Part shown: positions 16,419-25,533 of the stretch, in pieces
How positions within the stretch are numbered: position 1 is the first letter of the stretch
Layout of the letters: each line of letters opens with the position of its first letter
From: Terriglobia bacterium
GTDB lineage: Bacteria > Acidobacteriota > Terriglobia > Terriglobales > Acidobacteriaceae
Assembly: GCA_020073215.1 (NCBI GenBank)
Contig: JAIQFO010000025.1
Coordinates: 1-64,000 of the forward strand
DNA: 64,000 nucleotides
Direction: 5' to 3'
Program-made: the position numbers and the translations under genes
The notes under the pieces: model-generated
The model's input: only the letters and a program-made list of their open reading frames with translations
What the model was told of the DNA's origin: nothing
Database searches by the model: none

Positions 16419-18191
16419 ATGAGCCTTCACACTCTCAACGACATTTTGTTGACGGTCGCGAAGAACCGCCGCGACCGCGTCATGCTGCAACGTCAGGCCC
16501 AAGGCTGGGCGCCCATCTCTTCCAAGGAAATCTACCGTAGCGTCGTGGGTGTGGCGCGCGCGCTTGAATCCTGGGGGATTCGCAAGGGTGATCGCGTGGC
16601 CATCCTCAGCGAGAATCGCCCGGAGTGGCCCATTGCTGATTTCGCGGTTCTCGCCCTGGGCGCGGTCACGGTTCCGGTTTATGCCACGCAGACGGCGGAA
16701 CAGACCGCGTTCCTGCTCAACGATTCCGGGGCGCGCGTCATCGCTGTGTCCACCAAGCACCAACTGGAAAAGGTACTGAGTGTTCAGGTGCAGACGCCGG
16801 TGGAGCGCATCCTGGTGATGGACGCGATCGACACCGCACAAGCGATTCCGATGCAAGATCTGATGCGGCAAGGACCGGCGGACGACGATCCGGAGTTCGA
16901 TGCCTGCGCGCGATCGATTCAGCCCGATGACCTGGCAACTATTATTTACACCTCAGGAACGACGGGAATTCCGAAGGGAGCGATGCTCACCCACGGGAAT
17001 ATGGCATCGAATGTCGCGGCTTCCATGGAGGTCTTTGGCTTCGGGACCAAAGAAGAGGTGAGCATATCGTTTCTGCCGCTCTCCCATGTGACGGCGAGGC
17101 ACGTGGATTTTGCGTTGCTCTCTCGCGGCGTGGTGCTGGCGTATTGTCCTGACCTAACGCAACTGGCGAAAGTTTTGACGGAAGTGCAACCCGACATCTT
17201 TGTCTGTGTACCGCGCGTGTACGAGAAGATTCGCCAGCAGGTGATCCTCAAGGCCGCAGGCTTTCCGCGCCAGGCAATCTATCGCTGGGCGCTTTCGGTG
17301 GGGCGGGCTCACCGGGCTGAGACTTTAGCTGGGACCCGGCCAACAGCGTTCTCGTGGAAAATTGCGGACCGCCTGGTTTTTTCCAAAGTGCGCGCGGGCA
17401 TGGGAGGCAAGGCGGAGGAGTTCATTTCCGGAGGAGCGCCGCTCGGCCGGGAATTGGCCGAGTGGTATGCCGATATTGGGATTGCCATCGACGAAGGGTA
17501 CGGACTGACCGAGACATCGCCCGTGATCGCCGTGAATACGCCCAAGGCGCACAAACTGGGCACGGTCGGCAAGCCGCTGGCGAACCTCGAAGTACGGATT
17601 GCCGACGACGGCGAGGTGCTGGTGCGCGGGCCCTCGGTGTTCCAGGGCTATTGGAATCGTCCGGAGGAAACGCGCAACGCCTTTGTGGACGATTGGTTCA
17701 AGACGGGCGACATCGGACACCTCGACAGCGAGGGATATCTCTCCATCACGGACCGTAAGAAGGATCTGATCAAGACCTCTGGTGGAAAGTTCATCGCGCC
17801 GCAACCGATCGAGAGTTCCCTGAAGCTGAACCCGCTGATTGGAGCAGCGGTGGTGCTCGGCGACCGGCGGAAGTTTCCTGCCGTACTGATTTCGCCGCAC
17901 TTCGCCGTGCTGGAAGAATGGGCGCGAGCGAATGATGTTGAGTTTACTTCGCGACAGACGCTGGTTGCGAACCCCAAGGTACAGGCGTTGTATGAGGGCA
18001 TCACCGAAGAACTGAACCAGAACCTGGCACGCTTCGAAAAACTGAAGCGTGTACTGTTGGTCCCTGACGAATTCTCGGCAGCGAATGGAACCATGACCCA
18101 TACCTTCAAGGTGCGGCGCAGGGGGATTGAGGAGCGCTACCGAACGGTGATTGATGAGATGTACGCCAAGGCGGAGGCGTCTGGCAGGTGA
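16419..18191 (+). CDS. Long-chain acyl-CoA synthetase (AMP-forming)
   Basis: A 590-residue ANL-superfamily enzyme that activates fatty acids with ATP and CoA. The P-loop motif IIYTSGTTGIPKGAMLTHGN is at about 175-195, GYGLTETSP at about 362, and the hinge region FKTGDIG at about 427, followed by ITDRKKDLIKTSGGKFIAPQ. The length and the AMP-binding order match FadD15-like synthetases. The ATG at 16419 is chosen because homologous sequence (LHTLNDILL) starts there. The gene stands alone, 132 bases upstream of thiG, from which it is separated by a repeat-rich spacer. Confidence 0.9.
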   Translation: MSLHTLNDILLTVAKNRRDRVMLQRQAQGWAPISSKEIYRSVVGVARALESWGIRKGDRVAILSENRPEWPIADFAVLALGAVTVPVYATQTAEQTAFLLNDSGARVIAVSTKHQLEKVLSVQVQTPVERILVMDAIDTAQAIPMQDLMRQGPADDDPEFDACARSIQPDDLATIIYTSGTTGIPKGAMLTHGNMASNVAASMEVFGFGTKEEVSISFLPLSHVTARHVDFALLSRGVVLAYCPDLTQLAKVLTEVQPDIFVCVPRVYEKIRQQVILKAAGFPRQAIYRWALSVGRAHRAETLAGTRPTAFSWKIADRLVFSKVRAGMGGKAEEFISGGAPLGRELAEWYADIGIAIDEGYGLTETSPVIAVNTPKAHKLGTVGKPLANLEVRIADDGEVLVRGPSVFQGYWNRPEETRNAFVDDWFKTGDIGHLDSEGYLSITDRKKDLIKTSGGKFIAPQPIESSLKLNPLIGAAVVLGDRRKFPAVLISPHFAVLEEWARANDVEFTSRQTLVANPKVQALYEGITEELNQNLARFEKLKRVLLVPDEFSAANGTMTHTFKVRRRGIEERYRTVIDEMYAKAEASGR

Positions 18192-18323
18192 AATCCCCTC
18201 GTTTGGCGGGGCGCGGGGCGTGCCAGCCCGGCTGGACCCTTCGACTTCGCTCAGGGCAGGCTCGCGAGACGCCCGTCGCTCCACTGTATGGTTCATAGCT
18301 CGCCGCAGCCGTACAATAAACTC

Positions 18324-19097
18324 ATGACGGACTCATTGGTTATCGCCGGCAGGCAATTCCGTTCCCGCTTGATCGTCGGAACCGGCAAATACAAATCGTT
18401 TCAGGAGACCGCTCGCGCCCTCGAGGCGAGCGGCGCCGACATGGTGACGGTGGCCGTGCGCCGGGTGAATCTTGATCGCAGCAAGGAGTCTCTGCTCGAT
18501 TACATCGACCCCAAGAAATACTTCCTTCTGCCCAACACCGCTGGCTGCTATACCGCCGACGACACCATCCGCACGGCCCGGCTGGCGCGCGAGGTCGGGC
18601 TGTCTGACTGGATCAAGCTGGAAGTGATTGGCGACCAGGCAACGCTCTATCCCGATGTGCAAGCGACGCTCGAAGCCACGCGCGTGCTGGTGAAAGAAGG
18701 GTTCACGGTGCTGGCCTATACCTCAGACGACATCGTGTTCGCAAAACGGCTGGTGGACGCCGGAGCTTCGGCGGTGATGCCGTTGGGCGCGCCGATCGGC
18801 AGCGGGCTGGGGATTCAGAACGCCGCCAACCTGCGCATCCTGCGCGAGATGATCACCGGAGTCCCGTTGGTTGTGGACGCGGGCGTGGGCACGGCCTCCG
18901 ACGCGGCCATTGCCATGGAACTGGGCTACGACGCCGTGCTGATGAACACCGGCATTGCCGGGGCGCAGGAACCGGTGCTGATGGCGGAAGCGATGAAGCA
19001 CGCCGTGCTCGCGGGACGACAGGCGTATATGGCTGGGCGCATGCCGCGCAAGCTTTATGCGACTGCCAGTTCACCGTTGGAAGGCGTCGTGAAATAG
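18324..19097 (+). CDS. thiG: Thiazole synthase
   Basis: ThiG makes the thiazole phosphate of thiamin from DXP, dehydroglycine (or glycine) and ThiS thiocarboxylate. The 257-residue TIM barrel has [10 protein letters not shown] at the start, [19 protein letters not shown], the phosphate-binding region [12 protein letters not shown] and [19 protein letters not shown]. The Schiff-base lysine is the K of IKLEVIGD. No TPP riboswitch was seen in the leader, and no other thi gene is adjacent, so it is an orphan of its pathway here. The sulfur-carrier gene at 49083-49367 is a distant relative of ThiS but not an obvious partner. Confidence 0.95.
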   Translation: MTDSLVIAGRQFRSRLIVGTGKYKSFQETARALEASGADMVTVAVRRVNLDRSKESLLDYIDPKKYFLLPNTAGCYTADDTIRTARLAREVGLSDWIKLEVIGDQATLYPDVQATLEATRVLVKEGFTVLAYTSDDIVFAKRLVDAGASAVMPLGAPIGSGLGIQNAANLRILREMITGVPLVVDAGVGTASDAAIAMELGYDAVLMNTGIAGAQEPVLMAEAMKHAVLAGRQAYMAGRMPRKLYATASSPLEGVVK

Positions 19098-19158
19098 AAA
19101 CGCGAGACACAAGCGCGTGCAGTGACCCACAAAGCTTTTGTCTTCCTCAGAAAAGTTT

Positions 19159-19236
19159 GTCATCCTGAGCGAAGCGAAGGATCTGCTTTTTTCTGACTGC
19201 GAAAAACAGCAGGTCCTTCGCTTCGCTCAGGATGAC
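19159..19236. repeat. Palindromic repeat, family A (GTCATCCTGAGCGAAGCGAAG)
   Basis: A long imperfect hairpin whose left arm reads GTCATCCTGAGCGAAGCGAA and whose right arm is the reverse complement. Full copies also lie at 54336-54412 and 58914-58986, a diverged copy at 47648-47719 and half copies at 35144-35190 and 46747-46784. It is between convergent thiG and the 19273 gene. Confidence 0.9.
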
Positions 19237-19272
19237 AGGGTTGATTTTCAGTTGCGACCTTGCGGCACTGCG

Positions 19273-19596
19273 CTACAGCGCCGCGACACTATCCACGTGG
19301 ATCTTTCCGCCGTCGATGTGCCCGGTCACGGCCACGTGCTCCCCATAGTGCTCTTTCAGGGCCTCGGGATTGTCGACCGTCAAGACCTTCTGGTCAGCGT
19401 CGGTAACGACGACCGGGCTGGCGCCTGCTTTGATGCACTTCTTGGTGCATTCGGCCGCGCCCGCGTTGGCTCCCTTTACGCCGCACTTAGAGTCGGCAAT
19501 CCAGCCGTTCACGGTTTGGGCATCGCCGGCAAATGACACCGAGGCAACCGACACCACAAACGCGCCGGCAAGTAACAACAAGAGTAGTTTCCGCAT
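19273..19596 (-). CDS. Small secreted protein with conserved cysteines
   Basis: A 107-residue exported protein (signal peptide about 1-23, ending in SFAGD). The mature part begins VNGWIADSKCGVKGAN and continues with CTKKCIKAGASPVVVTD, giving three cysteines, then a small beta-rich region (VTGHIDGGKIHVDSV) that resembles an OB-like strand pattern. I recognise the NGWI-DSKCG style from acidobacterial secreted proteins but know no function. The ATG at 19596 is chosen for the signal peptide; nine extra upstream codons are possible. Confidence 0.75.
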   Translation of the reverse strand: MRKLLLLLLAGAFVVSVASVSFAGDAQTVNGWIADSKCGVKGANAGAAECTKKCIKAGASPVVVTDADQKVLTVDNPEALKEHYGEHVAVTGHIDGGKIHVDSVAAL

Positions 19597-19693
19597 GTCA
19601 CCCCTCCTTAGATTGATTCCCACACGTGATGCGATCTTGAGACTTTATCACAGATGGAGCAGGGGGTGGGACTGGGAACGCTTCCACCAGCAG

Positions 19694-20212
19694 CTAGCGA
19701 ACGCTCTTGTGATCGTTCCGGGCGCGGCCGGTAGGAGGTTTGGAAGGAGGATCAGGCGCGACGTACACAACCTCTCCGCTCCGGGTGTAGTGCAACTGCT
19801 CGCGGGCTTCCTTCTCGATGGCCGCCGGATCCGATTTGAGCGATTTGATCCGATCGGCGTACTGATTATTTTCCTTCTGCAGGCGTTCGACCTCGCCCTG
19901 AAGCGCCTCCATCTCGGCGTGCTTCTGGCGATACACGACCATGCCGTTGGCGCCGAACATGGCGTGCAGCAGCAATCCAGCGATCAGAACAATCGCGGCC
20001 GCAGTTCCCAGGCGACGCCACTCCAGAACGAGCCACGTCCAGGCCGGACGCGTGCGTTCCACCCAGCGCGCCGCCGCGGCCTCGGCTCGCGGAGCCTGAT
20101 CTTTGGCCCGATCCATCGCCTGATCCCTGGCCCGATCGAAGACCGCGCGCAGGCTTTCCTCCCGGTGTGGAAGGATGCGCACTCTCGACGGTGGTCCTAG
20201 TCGAAGATCCAT
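19694..20212 (-). CDS. ftsB: Septum formation initiator family protein (FtsB/DivIC-like)
   Basis: A 172-residue bitopic protein. A cytoplasmic N part rich in charged residues (about 1-65) is longer than in E. coli FtsB. One membrane helix follows (about 72-92, GTAAAIVLIAGLLLHAMFG), then a leucine-zipper-like coiled coil (AEMEALQGEVERLQKENNQ) and the DivIC-type end EKEAREQLHYTRSGEVVYV. In the cell it would join FtsL and FtsQ to regulate septal wall synthesis. The start at 20212 overlaps the end of the phosphohexomutase gene by 16 bases, implying co-translation. Most of the N-terminal extension could be shortened by a later start. Confidence 0.82.
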   Translation of the reverse strand: MDLRLGPPSRVRILPHREESLRAVFDRARDQAMDRAKDQAPRAEAAAARWVERTRPAWTWLVLEWRRLGTAAAIVLIAGLLLHAMFGANGMVVYRQKHAEMEALQGEVERLQKENNQYADRIKSLKSDPAAIEKEAREQLHYTRSGEVVYVAPDPPSKPPTGRARNDHKSVR

Positions 20213-21612
20213 GCTTTCGCCGCGGCACTCAACTTTGCGAGCCCTTCCCTGCTGCGCGCCTCGCTGTAGACGCGCACCACCGGTTCGGTGCCCGAAAGCC
20301 GGTAGCAAACCCACGATCCGTCGGCAAGGACGAGTTTCAGTCCGTCAATCCTCACCAGCTTGGCAATTTTTGTGCCAAGAAATTCGCTCGGATCCTGACG
20401 TAACTTCTCAGTAAACTTCTGTTTCACTTCCGGCGTCAAGCGGAAGTTCTCCCGCAGCGGGTAAAAGGAACCAACTTTGGCAAATAGGTCGCCCAGTTGT
20501 TTGCCGAGCGAGGAGCCGCGGCGAGCGACCATTTCGCAGCAGAGTAAACCGGCGAGCACGCCGTCCTTTTCCGGAACGTGTTTGCGGATGGAAAGGCCGG
20601 CGCTTTCTTCACCGCCGATGAGTATTTTGTCCTGCTTGATGAGTTCCCCGATGTACTTGAAACCGACTGGGGTTTCGTGGAGCTCGATTCCATGCTTTTC
20701 GGCCAGCGCGTTGATGAGATTGGTGGTGGCGACGGACTTGCCCACTCCGTTCTTCCAGCCGCGAGTCTCCACCAGATAGTCAAACAGCAGCGCGATGATG
20801 TAGTTGGGTTGAAGGTACGTGCCGTCGTCGTCCACAATCCCGAAGCGGTCGGCATCGCCATCGGTCGCGATGCCAATCGCCGCGCCGATTTCGCGCATCT
20901 GGCGCCGCAGATCTTCGAGCAGATGATCGTCGGGTTCGGGAGCGTGGCCTCCGAAGAGCACATCGCGGACGTCATGGACGGTGGCCACGGTCACGCCGGC
21001 CTCGCGCAGTAACGCATCCGAATAGCCGCGGGCTGCGCCCCACATGGGATCGAAGGCAATCTTGATTCCGGCTTTCTTAATGGCGTCGAGATCGACAATT
21101 TCGCGCAGGCGGGAAAGGTACATGCGGCGCGGGTCGATCGTTTGCGATGCGGACTGGTCCTCGGCGTTAGTGGCGCGCACCGTCCGCGGATTCGCATCGA
21201 ACGCTGCGATCTCGCGCTCGATCGCTTGCGTAACTTCGGGGAGCGCGGGCGCGCCATCGGGCGTCGAGAACTTGATGCCGTTGTATTCGGGCGGATTGTG
21301 CGATGCGGTGAAGTTGATGGCGCCATCGGCTTTGGACTGGATGATGGCGTAGGCAATCGTGGGCGTGGGCGCCGGCTCGGCGATGACCAGCGGAGTAATG
21401 CCGTGGCTGGACAGAATGTCAGCGGCCATGGCGCAAAAACTTTCGCCCAGAAAACGCGGATCGCGACCGACAATAACTCTCGCCCGGTTCGATTTCTGCG
21501 ACGACACGTAGCGCGCAATGCCGTGCACGGCCCGCTGCACATTGGCAAAGGTGAACTCTTCGGCCATCACGGCCCGCCATCCAGACGTGCCAAACTTGAT
21601 TTGCGCTGCCAT
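20197..21612 (-). CDS. Phosphoglucomutase / phosphomannomutase family enzyme
   Basis: A 471-residue alpha-D-phosphohexomutase. The phosphoserine loop is TASHNPPEYNGIK (about residue 102), the metal-binding loop DGDADRFG, the sugar-binding loop GGEESAGLS and the phosphate-binding C-terminal domain RLSGTEPVVRVY. It begins with KFGTSGWRA, as in the broad-specificity PGM/PMM group; glucose, mannose or glucosamine phosphate could be the substrate. It is followed by the ftsB-like gene in an overlapping arrangement and is divergent from cutA (53-base gap). Confidence 0.93.
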   Translation of the reverse strand: MAAQIKFGTSGWRAVMAEEFTFANVQRAVHGIARYVSSQKSNRARVIVGRDPRFLGESFCAMAADILSSHGITPLVIAEPAPTPTIAYAIIQSKADGAINFTASHNPPEYNGIKFSTPDGAPALPEVTQAIEREIAAFDANPRTVRATNAEDQSASQTIDPRRMYLSRLREIVDLDAIKKAGIKIAFDPMWGAARGYSDALLREAGVTVATVHDVRDVLFGGHAPEPDDHLLEDLRRQMREIGAAIGIATDGDADRFGIVDDDGTYLQPNYIIALLFDYLVETRGWKNGVGKSVATTNLINALAEKHGIELHETPVGFKYIGELIKQDKILIGGEESAGLSIRKHVPEKDGVLAGLLCCEMVARRGSSLGKQLGDLFAKVGSFYPLRENFRLTPEVKQKFTEKLRQDPSEFLGTKIAKLVRIDGLKLVLADGSWVCYRLSGTEPVVRVYSEARSREGLAKLSAAAKAWIFD

Positions 21613-21665
21613 CGGCGGCCTCGTATGCTTTCAGTGAAATTCGATCCGGTTACGACCGATTCTAT

Positions 21666-21983
21666 ATGACCGACAAAAGGCTCGTTCTCACGACTTGCGG
21701 GTCGCTTGAAGAAGCTCGAAGCATCGCACAGACGCTGGTGGGGCGGCAACTGGCAGCCTGCGTCAATATCGCTCCCCAGACCGAATCGGTATATCGCTGG
21801 CACGGCGAGGTCGAGACGGCAACCGAGTGGCTGCTGGTGATCAAAACCACGGCAGAAGTTTTCGATCGCCTGCGCGAGACTTTGACTGAGTTGCACTCCT
21901 ACGAGCTTCCAGAGTGTATTGCGATTGCCATCGAAGATGGCAGCGCAGCGTACCTGGAGTGGATGGGACAGTCAGTACGCTAA
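21666..21983 (+). CDS. cutA: CutA-like divalent-cation tolerance protein
   Basis: A 105-residue PII-like trimeric protein. Family landmarks are LAACVNI, the SVYRWHGEVE segment and the C-terminal HSYELPECIAI. It is associated with copper tolerance in E. coli, though its molecular role is still unclear. The 3' end overlaps the convergent methyltransferase gene by 12 bases. Confidence 0.93.
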   Translation: MTDKRLVLTTCGSLEEARSIAQTLVGRQLAACVNIAPQTESVYRWHGEVETATEWLLVIKTTAEVFDRLRETLTELHSYELPECIAIAIEDGSAAYLEWMGQSVR

Positions 21984-22787
21984 AGGCGACTCCGGTTTAT
22001 GGGCGCGGAGGTTAAGGCGCCAATAATCCAGCGTCCACGGCGGATCGTCGTGGGCCGAAGCATCCGCGAGTTTCTCGACGAATGCGCTGCGCAGGGTTTC
22101 GTTCGGAAGAAGCTCAAGGTGCCGATGAAGCACAAATGTGCGGAGATACTGCTGGAATTCCTGATGGCTCGCCACGTTGAAGCTGGCCTCCTCGATGCTG
22201 GTCTCGACCCTCTCGAATCCAGCGGCGCGAAGATGAGAAGCCCCACCTTCGGGGTCCGAGAAGAACCAGGGCTCGGGAAACTTCCCCAACCAGTTTGAAA
22301 ACTCGGCGGTCTGTGAGAGTGCACGCACCCGTTGACGCAGGCGAGCAAGGTTGGGGCCGCCTCCGCATTGCGCGTGCAGCCAGCCCGCCGGGCGCAACGC
22401 TTCGTATAGGTTATGAAACAACGCGTTGTGGTCCAGAACCCAGTGGAACGACGCGGTGCTGAAGACCCCGTCGAAACAGTTGCGAAACGGCAGAGCGACC
22501 AGATCGGCAGCAACGAAGCGGACGCGGCCGCCAAAGTCTGGTTGAAGATTCTGCCGCGCGTGCACTACCATGTTGCGCGAAACGTCGAGACCGACCACGC
22601 GTCCGCGCGGAAGATTCTCTAAGAGAATGCGGGTTAGTTTCCCGGTGCCGCAACCGGCATCGAGCAGACACTCATCGCCACGCAGCCGAAGTTCGCCGAG
22701 AACGCGCAGCCCCCACTGAAATTGCGGCGCGGAGAGGCGATGGTATTCGGCGGCGTTCCATTCGCGGGACTTTGGCGGGTCGGACAT
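21972..22787 (-). CDS. Class I SAM-dependent methyltransferase (trans-aconitate-methyltransferase-like)
   Basis: A 271-residue enzyme from the ATG of MSDPPKSREWNAAEYHRL. Motif I is LLDAGCGTGKLTR, followed by VVGLDVSRNM, then FVAADLVALPF and FDGVFSTASFHWV. The SxxFHWV region and the N-terminal AAEYHRLSAPQFQWG resemble the Tam family, which methylates small carboxylic acids, but substrate specificity is not provable. An ATG at 22826 is an alternative start. It ends within cutA on the opposite strand. Confidence 0.85.
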   Translation of the reverse strand: MSDPPKSREWNAAEYHRLSAPQFQWGLRVLGELRLRGDECLLDAGCGTGKLTRILLENLPRGRVVGLDVSRNMVVHARQNLQPDFGGRVRFVAADLVALPFRNCFDGVFSTASFHWVLDHNALFHNLYEALRPAGWLHAQCGGGPNLARLRQRVRALSQTAEFSNWLGKFPEPWFFSDPEGGASHLRAAGFERVETSIEEASFNVASHQEFQQYLRTFVLHRHLELLPNETLRSAFVEKLADASAHDDPPWTLDYWRLNLRAHKPESPLAY

Positions 22788-22853
22788 CGGTTCGCACCAT
22801 TGAAGATGTTTTAGCGGATCCAGCATTGCTGTGTCCGGCAACTGTGTCCGGCA

Positions 22854-22904
22854 ACTGCCGAGCTTCGCTCGGCTTGGACGGGCGAGGTCGCCCGTCCCCA
22901 CACG
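22854..22904. repeat. Palindromic repeat, family C (CTCGGC...GACGGGC...GCCCGTCC)
   Basis: Contains CCGAGC/GCTCGG and GACGGGC/GCCCGTC hairpins in series. Related copies: 35876-35930 and 60884-60937 (both full) and shorter ones near 37753, 43205, 45700 and 49410. It lies between the methyltransferase start and the PLP-enzyme stop. Confidence 0.8.
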
Positions 22905-22910
22905 AACCCT

Positions 22911-24080
22911 CTAGATCGCGGCGAGCGCCTGGTCGAGATCGGCGAGGATATCGTCCACATCCTCGATGCCGACCGAGATACGGACCAAACCATCGGTGAT
23001 GCCGATCTTGCGACGGCCTTCTTCGCCGACAGCAGCGTGGGTCATGGTCGCGGGATGCGAAATCAGCGTTTCAACTCCGCCCAGCGACTCCGCCAGCGAA
23101 CAAATGCGCACCTTGCGCAGCATCTGGTTGGCGTTCGCGAGCGATCCGGTTTCGAAGGCGATCATCGATCCGAAGCCCGACATCTGGCGCTTGGCCAATT
23201 CATGCTGGGGATGATCGGGCAATCCTGGATAGAAAACTTTCCGCACTTTTTTGTGCTTCGAAAGATAGTCCGCAACCTTGCGTCCGTTGCAGTCGTGCTG
23301 CAACATGCGCACCGCTAGCGTCTTCACTCCGCGCAGAATCAGCCAGCTCTCGAAGGGCGACAGAATGGCGCCTGCGCATTTCTGAAGAAAGGCCAGCTTT
23401 TCCGCCTGCTCGCGTTTCGTGCACACCACGACACCACCTAATCCGTCGCTGTGTCCGTTGAGGAATTTCGTGGTGGAGTGGACAACCATGTCGGCGCCGA
23501 GTTCGATGGGACGCTGGAAGTATGGCGACATGAAGGTGTTGTCCACGACGACCTCTGCACCGTGACGGTGGCTAAGATCGCTGATGGCGCGCAGATCGCA
23601 CAGCTCCATCAGAGGGTTGGTTGGTGTCTCGACGAATACGAGCCGCGTGTTCTTCTGGAATGCTTTCTCGACCTTACTGAGGTCGGATGTATCGACATAG
23701 GTAAATGTCAGCCCAAAGTTGACCAGCACCTGATTGAACAGACGCGGCGTTCCGCCGTAGAGATTGTGGCCGGCGACAATGTGATCTCCAGCTCTGAGCA
23801 TGCTTGCGACGGCATTGATCGCAGCCATTCCGCTGGCGAAAACTCTGGACGCTTCACCGCCTTCTAGCGCGGCTAGGTTCGTCTCCAGGCGGTCGCGCGT
23901 CGGATTCGACACCCGTGAATACTCATAGCCTTTGTGCTTTCCGATCTCTTCCTGAACGTAGGTGGAAGAGGCGTAAATCGGAACGTTGACTGCGCCAGTT
24001 GCAGGTTCGGGTTCCTGGCCTGCGTGAATGGCTCGTGTGGCGAAACCTTGTTTCTTGGAGTCTGGCTGTTTGGCGATCAA
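22911..24080 (-). CDS. Trans-sulfuration PLP enzyme (cystathionine gamma-synthase/lyase type)
   Basis: A 389-residue Cys/Met-metabolism PLP enzyme. Landmarks are FATRAIHAGQEP, YEYSRVSNPTRDRLE, the cofactor stacking region ASGMAAINAV, VVVDNTFMSPYFQ and the PLP lysine in VHSTTKFLNGHSD. The C-terminal ESLGGVETLISHPATMTHA is conserved. The sequence alone does not separate MetB, MetC or lyase activity. The start codon is TTG at 24080, with GAGGA nine bases upstream; no in-frame ATG is available near it. The long leader contains a G-rich tract and a set of inverted and direct repeats. Confidence 0.9.
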   Translation of the reverse strand: MIAKQPDSKKQGFATRAIHAGQEPEPATGAVNVPIYASSTYVQEEIGKHKGYEYSRVSNPTRDRLETNLAALEGGEASRVFASGMAAINAVASMLRAGDHIVAGHNLYGGTPRLFNQVLVNFGLTFTYVDTSDLSKVEKAFQKNTRLVFVETPTNPLMELCDLRAISDLSHRHGAEVVVDNTFMSPYFQRPIELGADMVVHSTTKFLNGHSDGLGGVVVCTKREQAEKLAFLQKCAGAILSPFESWLILRGVKTLAVRMLQHDCNGRKVADYLSKHKKVRKVFYPGLPDHPQHELAKRQMSGFGSMIAFETGSLANANQMLRKVRICSLAESLGGVETLISHPATMTHAAVGEEGRRKIGITDGLVRISVGIEDVDDILADLDQALAAI

Positions 24081-24440
24081 AGAATCAGGTCCTCGGAATT
24101 GGAGAGTTTTAGCGAAGAGAATTTTTTCCCAAAATGGGAAAGTGATATTACTACTTAGTTATCCTACCCCTACCCCCCTTACCCCCGGTCTAATGAACTC
24201 AAAGACTTAGAGGCTGCGGGGCGCTGAGTCTTTGAGGAATAAGGACTTACGGGTAAAGTATTTATAAATCAAAGACTTAGAGCATTTCTATCCCAGGTTG
24301 GTACTTTCCAGCCCAGCCAGTAGAGGACGGGTGTGACAAAGCAATTCTTGATTAACTCGAACTTCTATTTTAGCAGGCGATGTCAAGAAAGCTGTTCGGG
24401 TTTCTGTGTTAGCGACAGTTGATATCGGGTTTGTTGTTCG
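24081..24440 (-). promoter_or_regulatory. Leader of the PLP enzyme with G-tract and repeated TCAAAGACTTAGAG motifs
   Basis: Read on the minus strand, the leader holds GGGGG-TAA-GGGGGG-TA-GGGG-TA-GG (24165-24186), a potential G-quadruplex about 85-105 nt before the start codon. Upstream, CTCAAAGACT and AGTCTTTGAG form an inverted repeat (24198-24207 and 24227-24236), and TCAAAGACTTAGAG recurs as a direct repeat at 24269-24282. An extended -10-like TGCTAAAAT is present near 24370. No known SAM riboswitch pattern was found. Confidence 0.45.
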
Positions 24441-25094
24441 TCAAGGTTTTCTGCCAATCCCGCACATCCAGCCTTTGTCGCGCTCCTCGATAATCTGAAC
24501 CTCCGAATAGCCTGCGTTTGCAAAGAGTGCGCGATGTTCGCCGATGTCTAAGAGCGTCATCCCTGTTTTGGAAGCATATTTTTCGGCCAGCTTTGCCACC
24601 GTCGTGTTCGCTCCTTTATAGACCTCCGCGATCACGACAAGCCGGCCGCCGGGCTTCAGTACCCTGCAAATTTCGCGCATGTCCGTCGGCAAGTTAGGCC
24701 ACCAGAAGTGGGTCTCAACGGCGGTTACCAGATCGAACATTCCTTCCGGGAATGGGAGTTGAGACACCGAGCCGTGCTGGACCTCGACGCGATCCACAGC
24801 GATCCAATGTGCATTCGTTCTCTTGCTGGTGGCGACGCTCTCCTCGGAATAATCGACGCCGTAGGCCTTCCCCTGTGCGGCAACTCCCGCCAACTTACAG
24901 AGCGTACTGCCGCCGCCACAGCCCACGTCGAGAATCGTGTAGTGCGGCTGTATGCGAACGTGTCCCAAGCCCCAGTCGGTCACCTTGGAATGCCGGGAAT
25001 TCATGTTCCGCAAAACAAATCGCCCCAGCCATCCTCTTGGCTTCTGACATTGGCTTACGCGTCCACTGCCGCCGACCACGATTGTCTTCATCAT
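24441..25094 (-). CDS. Class I SAM-dependent methyltransferase
   Basis: A 217-residue cytosolic enzyme. Motif I is ILDVGCGGGSTLCKL, then AYGVDYSEESV, VQHGSVSQLPFPEGMFDLVT and RVLKPGGRLVVI. These place it in the Methyltransf_11 / UbiE-like group acting on small molecules. The N-terminal helix (GWLGRFVLRNMNSRHSKVTDWGL) resembles those of small methyltransferases found across soil bacteria. No operon partner. Confidence 0.85.
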   Translation of the reverse strand: MMKTIVVGGSGRVSQCQKPRGWLGRFVLRNMNSRHSKVTDWGLGHVRIQPHYTILDVGCGGGSTLCKLAGVAAQGKAYGVDYSEESVATSKRTNAHWIAVDRVEVQHGSVSQLPFPEGMFDLVTAVETHFWWPNLPTDMREICRVLKPGGRLVVIAEVYKGANTTVAKLAEKYASKTGMTLLDIGEHRALFANAGYSEVQIIEERDKGWMCGIGRKP

Positions 25095-25264
25095 CCCTAC
25101 AGTTTAAAACGTCGACGTAAAGAGTTCAGTTACGAGCAGCATTGGAGGTTGGCTGTGTATTGTCGGGTATTCGGGGAATACGAGGCCCTTGGTCAATTGG
25201 TGAAAAATCCCGTTACACTCACAACCCGACCCCTGTGGGGGTTCTGAGTGAAATCGCCTGTGGG

Positions 25265-25403
25265 TGTTGAAAAACTCCTACCCGCGAAATTCGCAAAAAT
25301 AAAATCGCGTCAGGAAGCCCCACAATCGATCTTCTCGGGTCGGGTAGACATTTTCTGTCCTTCCAATTTTGGCTGTTTGAGACGAAAAGGGAGTTTTTCA
25401 ACA
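25265..25403 (+). repeat. Inverted-repeat element, copy 1
   Basis: Bounded by TGTTGAAAAACTCC (25265-25278) and GGAGTTTTTCAACA (25390-25403) with a 111-bp interior and no ORF. Copy 2 is at 28164-28302. The interiors match only when one is reverse-complemented, while bases just outside the repeats match in the same orientation. Size and structure are those of a MITE-like or invertible element. Confidence 0.85.
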
Positions 25404-25533
25404 GCCACGCCTGGTTACATCAATCACCGGAAGCCGCCAGGTGGCAAATAAGGAAGCGCGAGGCACAGATTGACGTGCGCGCCATACCTCGCGCTCGCAG
25501 AAAACAAGCCAGGGGCCGGATGCGTGGCCCTAA

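Noticed and set aside
18192..18323. TPP riboswitch before thiG
   Set aside because: The conserved CUGAGA and ACCUGA cores are absent; the spacer is a GC-rich repeat.
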